Of a stretch of 64,000 bases of DNA, positions 17,508 through 25,721 are shown piece by piece. Below the pieces are notes generated by a model. That model saw nothing but the letters and a program-made list of their open reading frames with translations, did no database searches and was not told the DNA's origin. Position 1 is the first letter of the stretch. Each line of letters starts with the position of its first letter. The DNA comes from Arthrobacter sp. Y81 (GTDB taxonomy: Bacteria; Actinomycetota; Actinomycetes; Actinomycetales; Micrococcaceae), in the NCBI RefSeq assembly GCF_002929335.1, contig NZ_PJIL01000007.1, forward strand, positions 62,001 to 126,000, written 5' to 3'. Position numbers and translations under genes: made by a program.

Positions 17508-18248
17508 ATGGCCACTTCGCACTCCATGACTAACAACCTTCCCCAGCTCACCCACCCGGACGGCTCTCCCATCCGCGCCCTGGTGGTTGACGACGAACCC
17601 AGCCTCTCCGAGCTCATGAGCATGGGCCTGCGGATGGCAGGCTGGTCCGTTGCCGTCGCCGGCGACGGCCCTGAAGCCGTGAAACTCGCCAAGGAGTTCC
17701 GCCCGGACGTCCTGGTGCTGGACGTGATGCTTCCCGGGTTCGACGGCGTTGAGCTGCTCACCAGGATCCGCGCCTTCGCGCCGGAGGTGCCCGCGCTTTT
17801 CCTGACGGCAAAAGACGCCGTCCAGGACCGCATCCTCGGCCTTGCGGCCGGCGGCGACGATTACGTCACCAAGCCGTTCAGCATGGAAGAAGTGCTCCTC
17901 CGCCTGCACCGGCTGGTCCAGCGCTCCGGCGTTGCCGCCATGGACACCGCCGAGCTGGTGGTGGGCGACCTCGTCCTCAACATCGACACACGCGAGGTGA
18001 CCCGGGCCGGGGAGGAACTGCAGCTCACGGCCACCCAGTTCGAACTCCTCCGCTACCTCATGGAGAACCCCAAACGGGTGGTCAGCAAGGCACAGATCCT
18101 GGACCGGGTGTGGGACTACGATTTCGGCGGCCAGGCCAACATCGTGGAACTCTACATTTCCTACCTGCGCAAGAAGGTGGACGCAACGCAGCCGCCCATG
18201 ATCCATACTGTCCGCGGGGCGGGCTATGTCATCAAACCGGCGGATTGA
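17508..18248 (+). CDS. OmpR-family response regulator
   Basis: 246 residues. The receiver domain has the acidic pocket VDDEP, phosphoacceptor Asp in VLVLDVMLPGFDG (about residue 72) and Lys in DDYVTKPFS. The C-terminal winged helix contains LTATQFELLRYLMENP, the recognition helix IVELYISYLRKKVD and VRGAGYVIK. GGAGAG lies 7 bases before the ATG. The kinase gene follows after 3 bases, so the pair is one operon. Its class resembles TrcR/TcrA-type actinobacterial regulators; the signal is unknown. Confidence 0.95.
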   Translation: MATSHSMTNNLPQLTHPDGSPIRALVVDDEPSLSELMSMGLRMAGWSVAVAGDGPEAVKLAKEFRPDVLVLDVMLPGFDGVELLTRIRAFAPEVPALFLTAKDAVQDRILGLAAGGDDYVTKPFSMEEVLLRLHRLVQRSGVAAMDTAELVVGDLVLNIDTREVTRAGEELQLTATQFELLRYLMENPKRVVSKAQILDRVWDYDFGGQANIVELYISYLRKKVDATQPPMIHTVRGAGYVIKPAD

Positions 18249-18251
18249 GCG

Positions 18252-19784
18252 GTGCCCACGCTTGCCGGCGTAGCCCGCAAAGAAGGCCGCCGCTGGCTCG
18301 ATCCCTCGACCTGGCACCTGCGCACCCGGCTGGTGCTCGTGGCCATGGCATTGCTGGTGGCAATCTGCGGCGCGATTGGCCTGTTCAGCTACGCATCCAT
18401 GGATTCATTCCTCACCCAGCAACTAGACAAGCAACTCACGGAAGCCTCCCGGCGGTCCAGCGAGTTCGGCCGCCCGCCGCTTGGTAACCCCAACAACAGG
18501 CCGGATCCCCTGGATGCCAAGGGACAAGGCATCGGGACGCTCATCGCACGAATGAACGACGGCAATGTCAGCAAGGCCGGGTTCCTCGCCAACGATGCCA
18601 CCAAGGCGTCGCTGTCCCCCGAGGATGACCAGGTCCTGTTGGCCCTCCGACACGACGGAACGCCGGTTGACCGGACCCTCTCCACTGGCTCCTACCGCCT
18701 GGTGGCTGTGGAGGCTCCGTATGGGGACGTGATCGTCACCGGACTTCCCCTCGATGAAAAGCAGAACACGCTCAGCTCACTGGTGTGGACCATGGTGATC
18801 GTTTCGATGGGAGGCCTGGTCCTGATCGGCCTTGCCGGAACGGTCCTCATCCGCCGCACCATGAAACCCCTCGAGCAGCTGTCCGAAGTGGCAACGCAGG
18901 TTTCGCAGCTGCCGCTCGATGCCGGCGAGGTTGCCCTCGCGGTGCGCGTGCCGCCGTCGAACGCGCACCCTGGAACTGAAGTGGGCAGCGTGGGCCACGC
19001 GCTAAACCTCATGCTGGACAACGTCTCCAAGGCCCTCGAGGCCCGGCAGCAGAGCGAGACGAAGGTGCGCCAGTTCGTGGCCGACGCCTCCCACGAGCTG
19101 CGCACGCCACTTACGGCAATCCGCGGCTACACGGAACTCATGCGGATGACCGAGGACTTCACTCCGGACGGCAAGAAATCCCTGGCCAGGGTGCAAAGCC
19201 AGTCCGAACGGATGACCACCCTGGTGGAGGACCTCCTGCTGCTGGCCCGGCTGGACGAAGGGCAGCCGCTCAAAATCAGCGACGTGGACCTGACGCAGCT
19301 GGTGGTGGAAACCGTCAGCGACGAGAAGGTCATGGCACCGGACCGCGTCTGGCAGCTCGAGTTGCCCGACGAGCCGGTGGTGGTCCGAGGGGACGCCACG
19401 CAGCTGCACCAGGTGCTGGCCAATCTGCTCTCCAACGCGCGCAAGCACACGGACCCCGGAACCACCGTTGTCACCGGCGTGATGCGCTCCGCTGACGGCA
19501 GCGCCGTGGTGACCGTGACGGACAACGGCGCCGGGATCCCGCCCGAATTTGTGGACCGGGTCTTCGCCCGCTTTGCCCGGGCGGACGCCGCCCGCACCAG
19601 CCCGGCAGGTTCTGCTTCGGGTTCGGCCGCCGCGGGAGCGGCCGCCGCTGAGGGGACCAGCGGGCTGGGCCTTTCAATTGTGCAGTCGATCATGGAAGCG
19701 CACGGCGGAACCGTCGAAGTCACCTCCCGTCCGGGACGCACGGAGTTCGCGCTGCGCCTCCCCTGCGAACCACTGGCAGCCTAG
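18252..19784 (+). CDS. Sensor histidine kinase
   Basis: 510 residues. Two membrane helices (about 28-50 and 178-200) flank a ~130-residue extracytoplasmic sensor domain; a HAMP domain follows, then HisKA with the phosphorylated His in ASHELRTPLTAIRGY and a HATPase domain with NLLSNARKHT (N box), DNGAGIP (G1) and GTSGLGLSIV (G2). A Ser/Gly/Ala-rich insertion of about 20 residues sits just before the G2 box, probably a flexible ATP lid. The start is GTG, 3 bases after the regulator stop. Partner of the preceding OmpR-type regulator. Confidence 0.95.
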   Translation: MPTLAGVARKEGRRWLDPSTWHLRTRLVLVAMALLVAICGAIGLFSYASMDSFLTQQLDKQLTEASRRSSEFGRPPLGNPNNRPDPLDAKGQGIGTLIARMNDGNVSKAGFLANDATKASLSPEDDQVLLALRHDGTPVDRTLSTGSYRLVAVEAPYGDVIVTGLPLDEKQNTLSSLVWTMVIVSMGGLVLIGLAGTVLIRRTMKPLEQLSEVATQVSQLPLDAGEVALAVRVPPSNAHPGTEVGSVGHALNLMLDNVSKALEARQQSETKVRQFVADASHELRTPLTAIRGYTELMRMTEDFTPDGKKSLARVQSQSERMTTLVEDLLLLARLDEGQPLKISDVDLTQLVVETVSDEKVMAPDRVWQLELPDEPVVVRGDATQLHQVLANLLSNARKHTDPGTTVVTGVMRSADGSAVVTVTDNGAGIPPEFVDRVFARFARADAARTSPAGSASGSAAAGAAAAEGTSGLGLSIVQSIMEAHGGTVEVTSRPGRTEFALRLPCEPLAA

Positions 19785-19857
19785 TTCTCAGCGCACGAAT
19801 CCCTGGCCGCCCCGACGCAAGTCAACGCGCCGCCGCCGTGATCCTCGTTACCGAAAT

Positions 19858-19886
19858 GTGACTTAAGGTTCTATCTCCTGTACGGT
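19858..19886 (+). promoter_or_regulatory. Promoter of the riboswitch-transglycosylase unit
   Basis: GTGACT (19858-19863) and TACGGT (19881-19886) are 17 bases apart; transcription from about 19892 would begin just before the first riboswitch stem. Confidence 0.45.
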
Positions 19887-19891
19887 TTTTA

Positions 19892-20098
19892 GAGTGCGGC
19901 CACCGTTCCGGCCGCATATCCGGATGGACGCCAAACTCTGCCGCTACCCGGATTTCCTCATGATCAGGCAGAGGCGGGGGACCCAGGTCTCCGGGCATTC
20001 TGCATCGCCGCCCTCGGGGTGAAGCCGACACGTGAAGTTCCGTGCGGCCGGATGACCTCATCCGAACCCGACAGCTAACTCCGCCGGCATCGAGAGGC
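19892..20098 (+). ncRNA. c-di-AMP (ydaO/yuaA-type) riboswitch
   Basis: The leader shows the conserved ydaO blocks in order: a TGCGGCC/GGCCGCA stem (19895-19916), GATGGACGCC, CTCTGCCGC, TTCCTCATGATCAGG, GGCGGGGGACCCAGG, GGGGTGAAG, then CGAACCCGACAGCTAACTCC before the Shine-Dalgarno site. This element binds cyclic di-AMP and in actinobacteria typically switches off cell-wall hydrolase genes. The downstream gene is a secreted transglycosylase, the expected target. Exact ends are estimates. Confidence 0.9.
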
Positions 20099-20102
20099 AA
20101 CC

Positions 20103-20888
20103 ATGACTAAATCCACGCCAGAAGTACGTCCAGAGCGCCCTTCACGTAAGACTGCGGTGCCCGCAGAACGCTCACGCCACCGCGCTGAATCAGCCAAGAC
20201 GGCGTCCCCGCTGTCCCGGTTTGCCGCCGGCCTGCACGGCTCCGGCCGCCGCGCCGCTGTGGTGGCCACCGCCTGCGCCGTGCTGATCGGCGTCGGCGCC
20301 GCCGGCCAGGCTTCCGAGCCCGCCGCACCGGCAAGCTCGGCGACGAACGCGGAAGTCGCCGCAGCGAGCGCCGACACGAAGTCGAAGCTCGCGTTCGAAA
20401 AGATCCTGGTTTCGGCCATGCCGGCTCCGGCTTCTGTCAGCATGTCCGCGCAGTCCACCGAGGAGCAGCCGTCCGAAGAACAGCCCGCAGAGGAGAAGGC
20501 CGCGGAAGCACCGGCCCCCGCCCCTGCACCGGCGGCGGCTCCGGAACCCGCTCCGGCTCCCGCGCCGCCTGTCGCCGTGGATGACCCCGCAGCTGCCCAG
20601 GCGTATGCCGCCTCGCAGCTCGGCAACTACGGCTGGGCGGCTGACCAGATGCAGTGCCTGACCACGCTGTGGACCAAGGAATCGGATTGGAAGACCACGG
20701 CCACGAATGCCAGCAGTGGCGCGTACGGCATTGTCCAGTCGCTGCCGGCCGAAAAGATGGCCAGCGCGGGCGGAGACTACCTCACCAATTTCCGCACTCA
20801 GATCAACTGGGGCCTGAACTACGTCAAGGAACGCTACGGCTCCCCCTGCGACGCCCTGAACTTCCACTACGCCAATAACTGGTACTAA
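20103..20888 (+). CDS. Secreted transglycosylase-like cell-wall protein
   Basis: 261 residues. A basic N-terminus (about 55 residues) precedes a hydrophobic export segment (AAVVATACAVLIGVGAAGQ, roughly 60-80), an Ala/Pro/Glu linker (about 115-160) and a C-terminal lysozyme-like SLT domain (AASQLGNYGWAADQMQCLTT, then WTKESDWKTTATN and SGAYGIVQS) with catalytic Glu in KESDW and paired Cys. It should cleave peptidoglycan during growth or resuscitation. GAGAGG lies 6 bases before the ATG. Expression is probably controlled by the upstream c-di-AMP riboswitch. Confidence 0.92.
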   Translation: MTKSTPEVRPERPSRKTAVPAERSRHRAESAKTASPLSRFAAGLHGSGRRAAVVATACAVLIGVGAAGQASEPAAPASSATNAEVAAASADTKSKLAFEKILVSAMPAPASVSMSAQSTEEQPSEEQPAEEKAAEAPAPAPAPAAAPEPAPAPAPPVAVDDPAAAQAYAASQLGNYGWAADQMQCLTTLWTKESDWKTTATNASSGAYGIVQSLPAEKMASAGGDYLTNFRTQINWGLNYVKERYGSPCDALNFHYANNWY

Positions 20889-20922
20889 GCCGACCCATGC
20901 CCGCCGGACCCGGTCCGCATCA

Positions 20923-20961
20923 GCCGAAGGCCCCGAATCCACGTGATTCGGGGCCTTCGGC
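20923..20961 (+). terminator. Intrinsic terminator of the transglycosylase gene
   Basis: Perfect 17-bp stem (20923-20939 with 20945-20961), 5-base loop, 35 bases past the stop. The T tail is weak but the stem is very stable. Confidence 0.85.
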
Positions 20962-21051
20962 CGTGTTGCCGGCGTATCGCTTCCCAGCTTCCACAGCAGG
21001 TGCACAGCTGTGGCCTAAATGCTTCATATGCGCCGGCCTCATAGTTGAATC

Positions 21052-21987
21052 ATGACGCTCACAGACCAGGCCCCGGGGATCCTGCCGCACACGCAACCGC
21101 GGGCCGCCGTCGACGTCCTGACGGGTGCCGCTCCGGCGCTTTCCGGTGCGGGTAACATCCGCCGTGTCCCTATCGACACGCGGGCCGCCGTCGACGAACG
21201 GACCGGAACCGCCGCGCCCGTCCTGGATGTGACCATCCCGGCCTACAACGAGGAACAGGATTTGGAGCAGTCCCTCCGGCGGCTGCACGCTTACCTGCAC
21301 GGCACTTTCCCGCACACCTTCCGGATTACTGTGGCGGACAACGCCAGCACCGACGGCACGCTCCGTGTCGCCGAGCGTGTGGCCCGGGAACTCCGCGAGG
21401 TCACCGTGGTCCGGCTCCCGGACAAGGGAAGGGGGAACGCGCTTCGCACGGTGTGGCTCGCGTCGCCGTCGCCCGTGCTGGCCTACATGGACGTGAACCT
21501 TTCCACCGACCTTGCTGCGCTGGCCCCCTTGATAGCGCCGCTCATCTCCGGGCATTCCGACCTGGCGGTCGGAACCCGGCTATCGCGCAGTTCGCGTGTG
21601 GTCCGCGGCCACCGGCGGGCGTTCATCCCCCGTGGCTACAACCTTTTGCTGCACACCCTCCTGGGCGCACATTTCAGCGATGCGCAGTGCGGCTTCAAGG
21701 CCATCCGCGCGGACATTGCCCGTCAGCTCCTCCCCCACACCGCGGACAATGCCTGGTTCTTCGACACCGAACTGCTGGTCCTGGCCGAAAAATGCGGGCT
21801 CCGGGTGCACGAGGTGCCGGTGGACTGGGTAAACGAGTCCGACGCCGGTGTGGATCTTCTCCGGACCGCCCTCGCCGACCTGCGCGGCATGGGCCGCCTC
21901 AGCCGCGACCTGGCAACCGGCCGCATACCGGTTCCTGAACTCCGCTCGGCCCTGGACGGCGGCTCCGCGCCGGTGACGTCCGGCTGA
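21052..21987 (+). CDS. Family 2 glycosyltransferase (dolichol-phosphate-mannosyltransferase-like)
   Basis: 311 residues. The GT-A core begins near residue 58 with DVTIPAYNEEQDLEQSL, NASTDGT (nucleotide-binding DXD-like region), DKGRGNALR and YMDVNLSTD; FSDAQCGFKAIR and WFFDTELLVLAEKCG match polyprenyl-phosphate sugar transferases. No C-terminal membrane helices are seen. The first ~57 residues lie outside the family core and contain a near duplication (RAAVD...TG) spaced 27 codons. CATAGT lies 6 bases before the ATG, suggesting a leaderless start. It likely makes a lipid-linked sugar for envelope glycans; the acceptor is unknown. Confidence 0.9.
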   Translation: MTLTDQAPGILPHTQPRAAVDVLTGAAPALSGAGNIRRVPIDTRAAVDERTGTAAPVLDVTIPAYNEEQDLEQSLRRLHAYLHGTFPHTFRITVADNASTDGTLRVAERVARELREVTVVRLPDKGRGNALRTVWLASPSPVLAYMDVNLSTDLAALAPLIAPLISGHSDLAVGTRLSRSSRVVRGHRRAFIPRGYNLLLHTLLGAHFSDAQCGFKAIRADIARQLLPHTADNAWFFDTELLVLAEKCGLRVHEVPVDWVNESDAGVDLLRTALADLRGMGRLSRDLATGRIPVPELRSALDGGSAPVTSG

Positions 21988-22006
21988 AGGGCGCTGGAAT
22001 GCGCGG

Positions 22007-22375
22007 CTACGTGTCCACAAGCCACGTCATGGCTTCGTCCAGGCAGGTGAAATACCGCGTGGGAGCAGCCGGAGTGTTGATGCTGAGAAAAAAATTGGCC
22101 ATTGCCCGGTCCACCGGGGACGATCCGAGGAGCGCCACCCTGTCCACTGTGCTGGGACGGGCGAAGACGCGCCGTGCACCGCGGCTCATGGACGCCGCGG
22201 CCGCCATGTCCACCAGAATCGGATACCGCCGCCCGCCGGTCAACTCCTTGACCGCCGCCATGACGGCCGTCGCGGCATCCTCGGAGATAGCCAGGCCTGG
22301 AATCCACCGCACATGAAGAACACCATCGCGCAGAACAACGGTGCCTCTGGCGCCGTCAATCGAAACCTCGGTCAT
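22007..22375 (-). CDS. Small STAS/SpoIIAA-like protein, unknown role
   Basis: 122 residues. The pattern of short strands and helices (GTVVLRDGVLHVRWIPG, ILVDMAAAASMSRGARRVFARP, then FFLSINTPAAPTRYFTCLDEA) matches a small alpha/beta STAS-like (SpoIIAA/DUF7793-type) domain seen in Micrococcaceae. ATG 22375 with GGGGGGAT just upstream is preferred over a GTG at 22408. No partner kinase or phosphatase is adjacent. Confidence 0.7.
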   Translation of the reverse strand: MTEVSIDGARGTVVLRDGVLHVRWIPGLAISEDAATAVMAAVKELTGGRRYPILVDMAAAASMSRGARRVFARPSTVDRVALLGSSPVDRAMANFFLSINTPAAPTRYFTCLDEAMTWLVDT

Positions 22376-22440
22376 CCTATCCCCCCAGATAGCGTCAGCA
22401 CTCTTCACTGACCCTAGCCGACAGGAGGCCGGTTCGGACG

Positions 22441-23145
22441 TCAGAACCGGAAGGAAATCGTCCTTACGCCGGCATCGTCCACTGCCGTGGTCACGGACAC
22501 CCCGGAGTAGTCGTCGATGTGCAGAACGCCGTCCGGAAGCTCACCGGTGTTGGGCCCGATGGCCACGGTCCTGATCCCGGCGGCGAGACCGGCCGCAATG
22601 CCTGCGGGTGCGTCCTCAAAGACCACTGCGTTGGCCGGGTCCACCCCGAGCAGTTCGGCAGCCCGGAGGTAGCCTTCCGGATGGGGTTTTCCCCGCGTGA
22701 CAAGGTCGGCCGTGACGGCGGTGGCAGGCATGGCGAGACCCGCGGCGCCCATCCGGATGTCGGCGAGGATCCGGTCGGCGGAGGTCACCAGTGCCACGGC
22801 ATCCGCCGGCAGGCTGCGCAACAGATCAGCGGCCCCGGGCAAGGCGACAATGCCCTCGGTCCGGACCCGTTCCATCGCGCCGAGTTCCGCAGTGAGTGCG
22901 ACGACGTCGGATCCGGCCGGGGCAAACCGGCGTACCGTGTCCCCGGCCTGGACGCCGTGCGACGTCCGGAGGATCTCGGCCAGGTCCAGGGCGTAGCGGG
23001 CCGCAAATTCGCCCCACACCTGCTCCACAATTGCCGTGGAATCAACCAGGGTGCCGTCCATGTCGAACAGCACGGCCCGGGCGGTCAAGGTTGTCGCGGA
23101 CCGTATGGCGGAGACAGCGGTTGCGGCGTCGGCAGGAAAGCTCAT
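22441..23145 (-). CDS. HAD-family sugar-phosphate phosphatase
   Basis: 234 residues, HAD subfamily IA with an alpha-helical cap. Catalytic motif I is AVLFDMDGTLVDS, motif II VALVTSADR, motif III Lys in GKPHPEGYLRAAELL and motif IV VVFEDAPAGIAAG. The closest functional types are 2-deoxyglucose-6-phosphate or glycerol-3-phosphate phosphatases, but the substrate cannot be fixed. ATG 23145 follows AGGATGGAAGC. It stands alone. Confidence 0.92.
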   Translation of the reverse strand: MSFPADAATAVSAIRSATTLTARAVLFDMDGTLVDSTAIVEQVWGEFAARYALDLAEILRTSHGVQAGDTVRRFAPAGSDVVALTAELGAMERVRTEGIVALPGAADLLRSLPADAVALVTSADRILADIRMGAAGLAMPATAVTADLVTRGKPHPEGYLRAAELLGVDPANAVVFEDAPAGIAAGLAAGIRTVAIGPNTGELPDGVLHIDDYSGVSVTTAVDDAGVRTISFRF

Positions 23146-23190
23146 GCTTCCATCCTGCCCCACGCCGGGGCGGCGCGGGTTTTTTGTGAC

Positions 23191-23568
23191 TTAGCCGTTC
23201 GGGCGTTGAGGGAGGTACTGGACCGCCCATTTGTTGCCGTCGGGATCGGCGAAATGGACGAAATGGCCCCAGTCCTGGACGTCGATGTCGCTGACCTCAA
23301 CTCCGTTGTCCTTGAGGTGCTTGTGCGCGGCCTGGATGTCGCTGACCACGACCTGCAGGCTCGGGGCGGTGCCGGGAGGAGCGTCACTGAGGCCCTCGCC
23401 GATGGCGATCGAACAGGCCGATCCGGGCGGGGTCAGCTGGACGAAGCGGATGCCGTCCATGGGCCGCTCGTCGAAGTCAGCGTTGAAGCCCACCTTGTTG
23501 ACGTAAAAATCCTTGGCACGGTCCACGTCCGACACAGGGACAAACACCAGTTCAAGTTTCCAGTCCAT
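23191..23568 (-). CDS. VOC (glyoxalase-fold) family protein
   Basis: 125 residues with two beta-alpha-beta-beta-beta modules: LVFVPVSDVDRAKDFYVNKV at the start, then LQVVVSDIQAAHKHLKDNGV and HFVHFADPDGNKWAVQYLP at the end. Residues positioned as metal ligands in related dioxygenases and glyoxalases are only partly conserved. Function unknown; such proteins are often resistance or isomerase enzymes. TAGCCT lies 7 bases before the ATG, so transcription is probably leaderless. Confidence 0.9.
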   Translation of the reverse strand: MDWKLELVFVPVSDVDRAKDFYVNKVGFNADFDERPMDGIRFVQLTPPGSACSIAIGEGLSDAPPGTAPSLQVVVSDIQAAHKHLKDNGVEVSDIDVQDWGHFVHFADPDGNKWAVQYLPQRPNG

Positions 23569-23627
23569 GGGGCACAGGCTAGCCGGGGCCGCCGGAAACC
23601 GGAAGGGGGCAATCGCTTCGCACCGGC

Positions 23628-23675
23628 TTAGCCGGCGCCCCTGTTAGCCAGCGATGCTGTTAGCCGGCGATGCCG
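23628..23675. repeat. 16-bp tandem triplication at the upp stop codon
   Basis: Units start at 23628, 23644 and 23660, each TTAGCC(G/A)GCG followed by a variable end. On the minus strand each ends in TAA; the last unit contains the true stop of upp. Confidence 0.85.
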
Positions 23676-24295
23676 TAGAGGCGGTCTCCGGCGTCGCCGA
23701 GTCCGGGCACGATGTAGGACTTTTCGTTGAGCTTCTCGTCAATGGACGCCAGGACGATGGTCACGTTGGCGTCCGAGAGTTCTTCCTCCAGCTTGGCCAG
23801 CCCCTCGGGCGCGGCCAGCAGGCAGATGCACGTCACGTCAGAGGCGCCGCGCTTGAAGAGGAACTTGATGGCTTCCCGCAACGTACCGCCGGTGGCCAGC
23901 ATGGGATCCAGGACGAAGATCTGCCGATCCGTCAGGTTCTCGGGGAGGCGCTCCGCGTAGGTGATGATGTCCAGCGTTTCCTCGTCACGGGCCATTCCCA
24001 GGAACCCGACCTCGGCCGTGGGCACGAGTTTGGTCATGCCTTCGAGCATGCCCAGGCCGGCGCGGAGGATGGGAACCACCAGCGGGGTGGGCTTGGTGAA
24101 CGCGGTGCCGATGGTGGTGCTGACCGGAGTCTGGATGGTGACCGGCTCGGTGCGGACGTCCCGCGTGGCCTCATAGGCGAGGAGCGTGACCAGTTCCTCG
24201 GTGAGCTGCCGGAAGACCGGGGAGGGGGTGTTTTTGTCCCGCAGAACGGTGAGCTTGTGGGCGACCAGCGGGTGGTCCACGACGAGTGTGCGCAT
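23660..24295 (-). CDS. upp: Uracil phosphoribosyltransferase
   Basis: 211 residues, the full family length. It makes UMP from uracil and PRPP in pyrimidine salvage. Key motifs are [13 protein letters not shown], the PRPP loop [17 protein letters not shown] and the uracil-binding C-terminal segment [21 protein letters not shown] lies 6 bases before the ATG, giving a probable leaderless transcript. The stop is embedded in a 16-bp triplicated repeat. Confidence 0.98.
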   Translation of the reverse strand: MRTLVVDHPLVAHKLTVLRDKNTPSPVFRQLTEELVTLLAYEATRDVRTEPVTIQTPVSTTIGTAFTKPTPLVVPILRAGLGMLEGMTKLVPTAEVGFLGMARDEETLDIITYAERLPENLTDRQIFVLDPMLATGGTLREAIKFLFKRGASDVTCICLLAAPEGLAKLEEELSDANVTIVLASIDEKLNEKSYIVPGLGDAGDRLYGIAG

Positions 24296-24307
24296 GGGTC
24301 AAAACTA

Positions 24308-25168
24308 TCACCCGGCGGTGGTGTCCCCGCCCCGCGATCCGCCGGCTTCCTGACGCGGGCCCGCGCCGCCGCCACCGGGTTTTCCGCCGTGGCTGCTATG
24401 GCGCCCGTCCGGTTCTTCCCGGAGCAACGGGTGGTCGAAGGTCGGAGCCGGTCCTGCGTGCTCGCGGTGCCGTATGACATGGAAGAGCCGGTGGGCCAGG
24501 ATCACGATTCCCACCCAGGCGAGGCCAAGGAGCCACGCGGCGATGACATCGGTCAGCCAGTGATGGCCGAGGAATACCCTGCTGAGGCCCATGGCAATGA
24601 TGAAGAGCGCACCGGCCGTGATCATGGACACCCGCGCAACGGTCCGCTGGATCTGCAGGCAGGCCAGGTACACCACCAGTCCGATCACAACCGTGGTATT
24701 GAGGGCGTGCCCGCTGGGGAACGACGGTGAGGTTTCGTACGGCGGAACAGCCTCCGCGTGTTCGGGCCGGGTGCGGCCAAAGAGCTTCTTGCCGGCGGTG
24801 GTGGCGGTGACCGAAACGGCAGCCGCGCCGCCCACCAGGATAAGGGGGCGCCAGGTACGCCCTGCCCACGTAAGCCAGGCCGTCAGGATGCTGCCGACGA
24901 TGGGCATGCCGATCCCGCCACCGATATTCGTGAAGGCAGTCACGGCGGAGTTGAGCCAGGGGTTCCGGAGGCCCTCCGACAGCGCCAGCGCAGGCTTGTC
25001 CAGGTTGGCGAGGCCCGCTTCGTCCACCACGTCGTCGTAGACTTCGGCACCCATAAACGCCAGTGTGACGACGATCGCACCGCCAACCAGCATGGTGATC
25101 CAGAGGGCAGCGTAGGGAACAACCCACCGTCCCCAGCGGTCGGTAATGCGCTCAGTCAAGGTCTTCAC
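24308..25168 (-). CDS. PAP2-family membrane phosphatase
   Basis: 286 residues, about six membrane helices. The lipid-phosphatase signature is complete: KKLFGRTRP (motif 1), PSFPSGHALN (motif 2) and SRVFLGHHWLTDVIAAW (motif 3 with the nucleophilic His). It probably dephosphorylates undecaprenyl or other lipid pyrophosphates at the outer membrane face. A ~40-residue Gly/Ser/His-rich tail follows. The GTG start is preceded by GGGAGA 4 bases upstream. Its stop lies 12 bases from the upp start. Confidence 0.93.
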   Translation of the reverse strand: MKTLTERITDRWGRWVVPYAALWITMLVGGAIVVTLAFMGAEVYDDVVDEAGLANLDKPALALSEGLRNPWLNSAVTAFTNIGGGIGMPIVGSILTAWLTWAGRTWRPLILVGGAAAVSVTATTAGKKLFGRTRPEHAEAVPPYETSPSFPSGHALNTTVVIGLVVYLACLQIQRTVARVSMITAGALFIIAMGLSRVFLGHHWLTDVIAAWLLGLAWVGIVILAHRLFHVIRHREHAGPAPTFDHPLLREEPDGRHSSHGGKPGGGGAGPRQEAGGSRGGDTTAG

Positions 25169-25229
25169 GTCGTCTCCCGGGCCCGTTCGTCGTCTGCGCC
25201 TGCCGTACCTTCGAAACTATCATTGAGCC

Positions 25230-25721
25230 ATGACTTCCCCGGAGCCCCGCCATGCCGAATGGATGGGCCTTGCCCTCGCCGAGGCACGGGCTGCGCTGGC
25301 CACCGAGGACGTGCCGATCGGCGCCGTCGTCATCGGACCTGACGGTGAAGTCCTGGGTACAGGGAGGAACGAACGGGAAGCCCACGGTGATCCCACCGCG
25401 CACGCCGAGATGGTGGCGATCCGCGAGGCGGCTGCCCGGCTGAAGGCCCTGCCGCAGGGCGACGGCTGGCGGCTGGCGGACTGCACCCTCGTGGTGACCC
25501 TGGAACCCTGTGCCATGTGCGCGGGCGCCATTGTCCTGGCGAGGATCCCGCGTGTGGTGTTCGGGGCGTGGGACGAGAAGGCAGGGGCGGCCGGTTCGGT
25601 GTTCGATATCCTCCGCGAGCGCCGGCTCAACCACTGGGTGGAGGTCTACGCCGGCGTTCGGGAGCAGGAGTGTGCCACGCTGCTCCGGGATTTCTTCGCC
25701 GGCCACCGGCAGGTCAGCTAA
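25230..25721 (+). CDS. tadA: tRNA-specific adenosine deaminase
   Basis: 163 residues, CDA fold. The zinc site is complete: HAE in PTAHAEMVAIREA and PCAMC in LVVTLEPCAMCAGAIV, with DVPIGAVVI upstream. TadA converts A34 to inosine in tRNA-Arg(ACG), which is encoded in this window at 5704. TATCAT lies 6 bases before the ATG (leaderless). It ends 4 bases inside the convergent winged-helix gene. Confidence 0.96.
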   Translation: MTSPEPRHAEWMGLALAEARAALATEDVPIGAVVIGPDGEVLGTGRNEREAHGDPTAHAEMVAIREAAARLKALPQGDGWRLADCTLVVTLEPCAMCAGAIVLARIPRVVFGAWDEKAGAAGSVFDILRERRLNHWVEVYAGVREQECATLLRDFFAGHRQVS

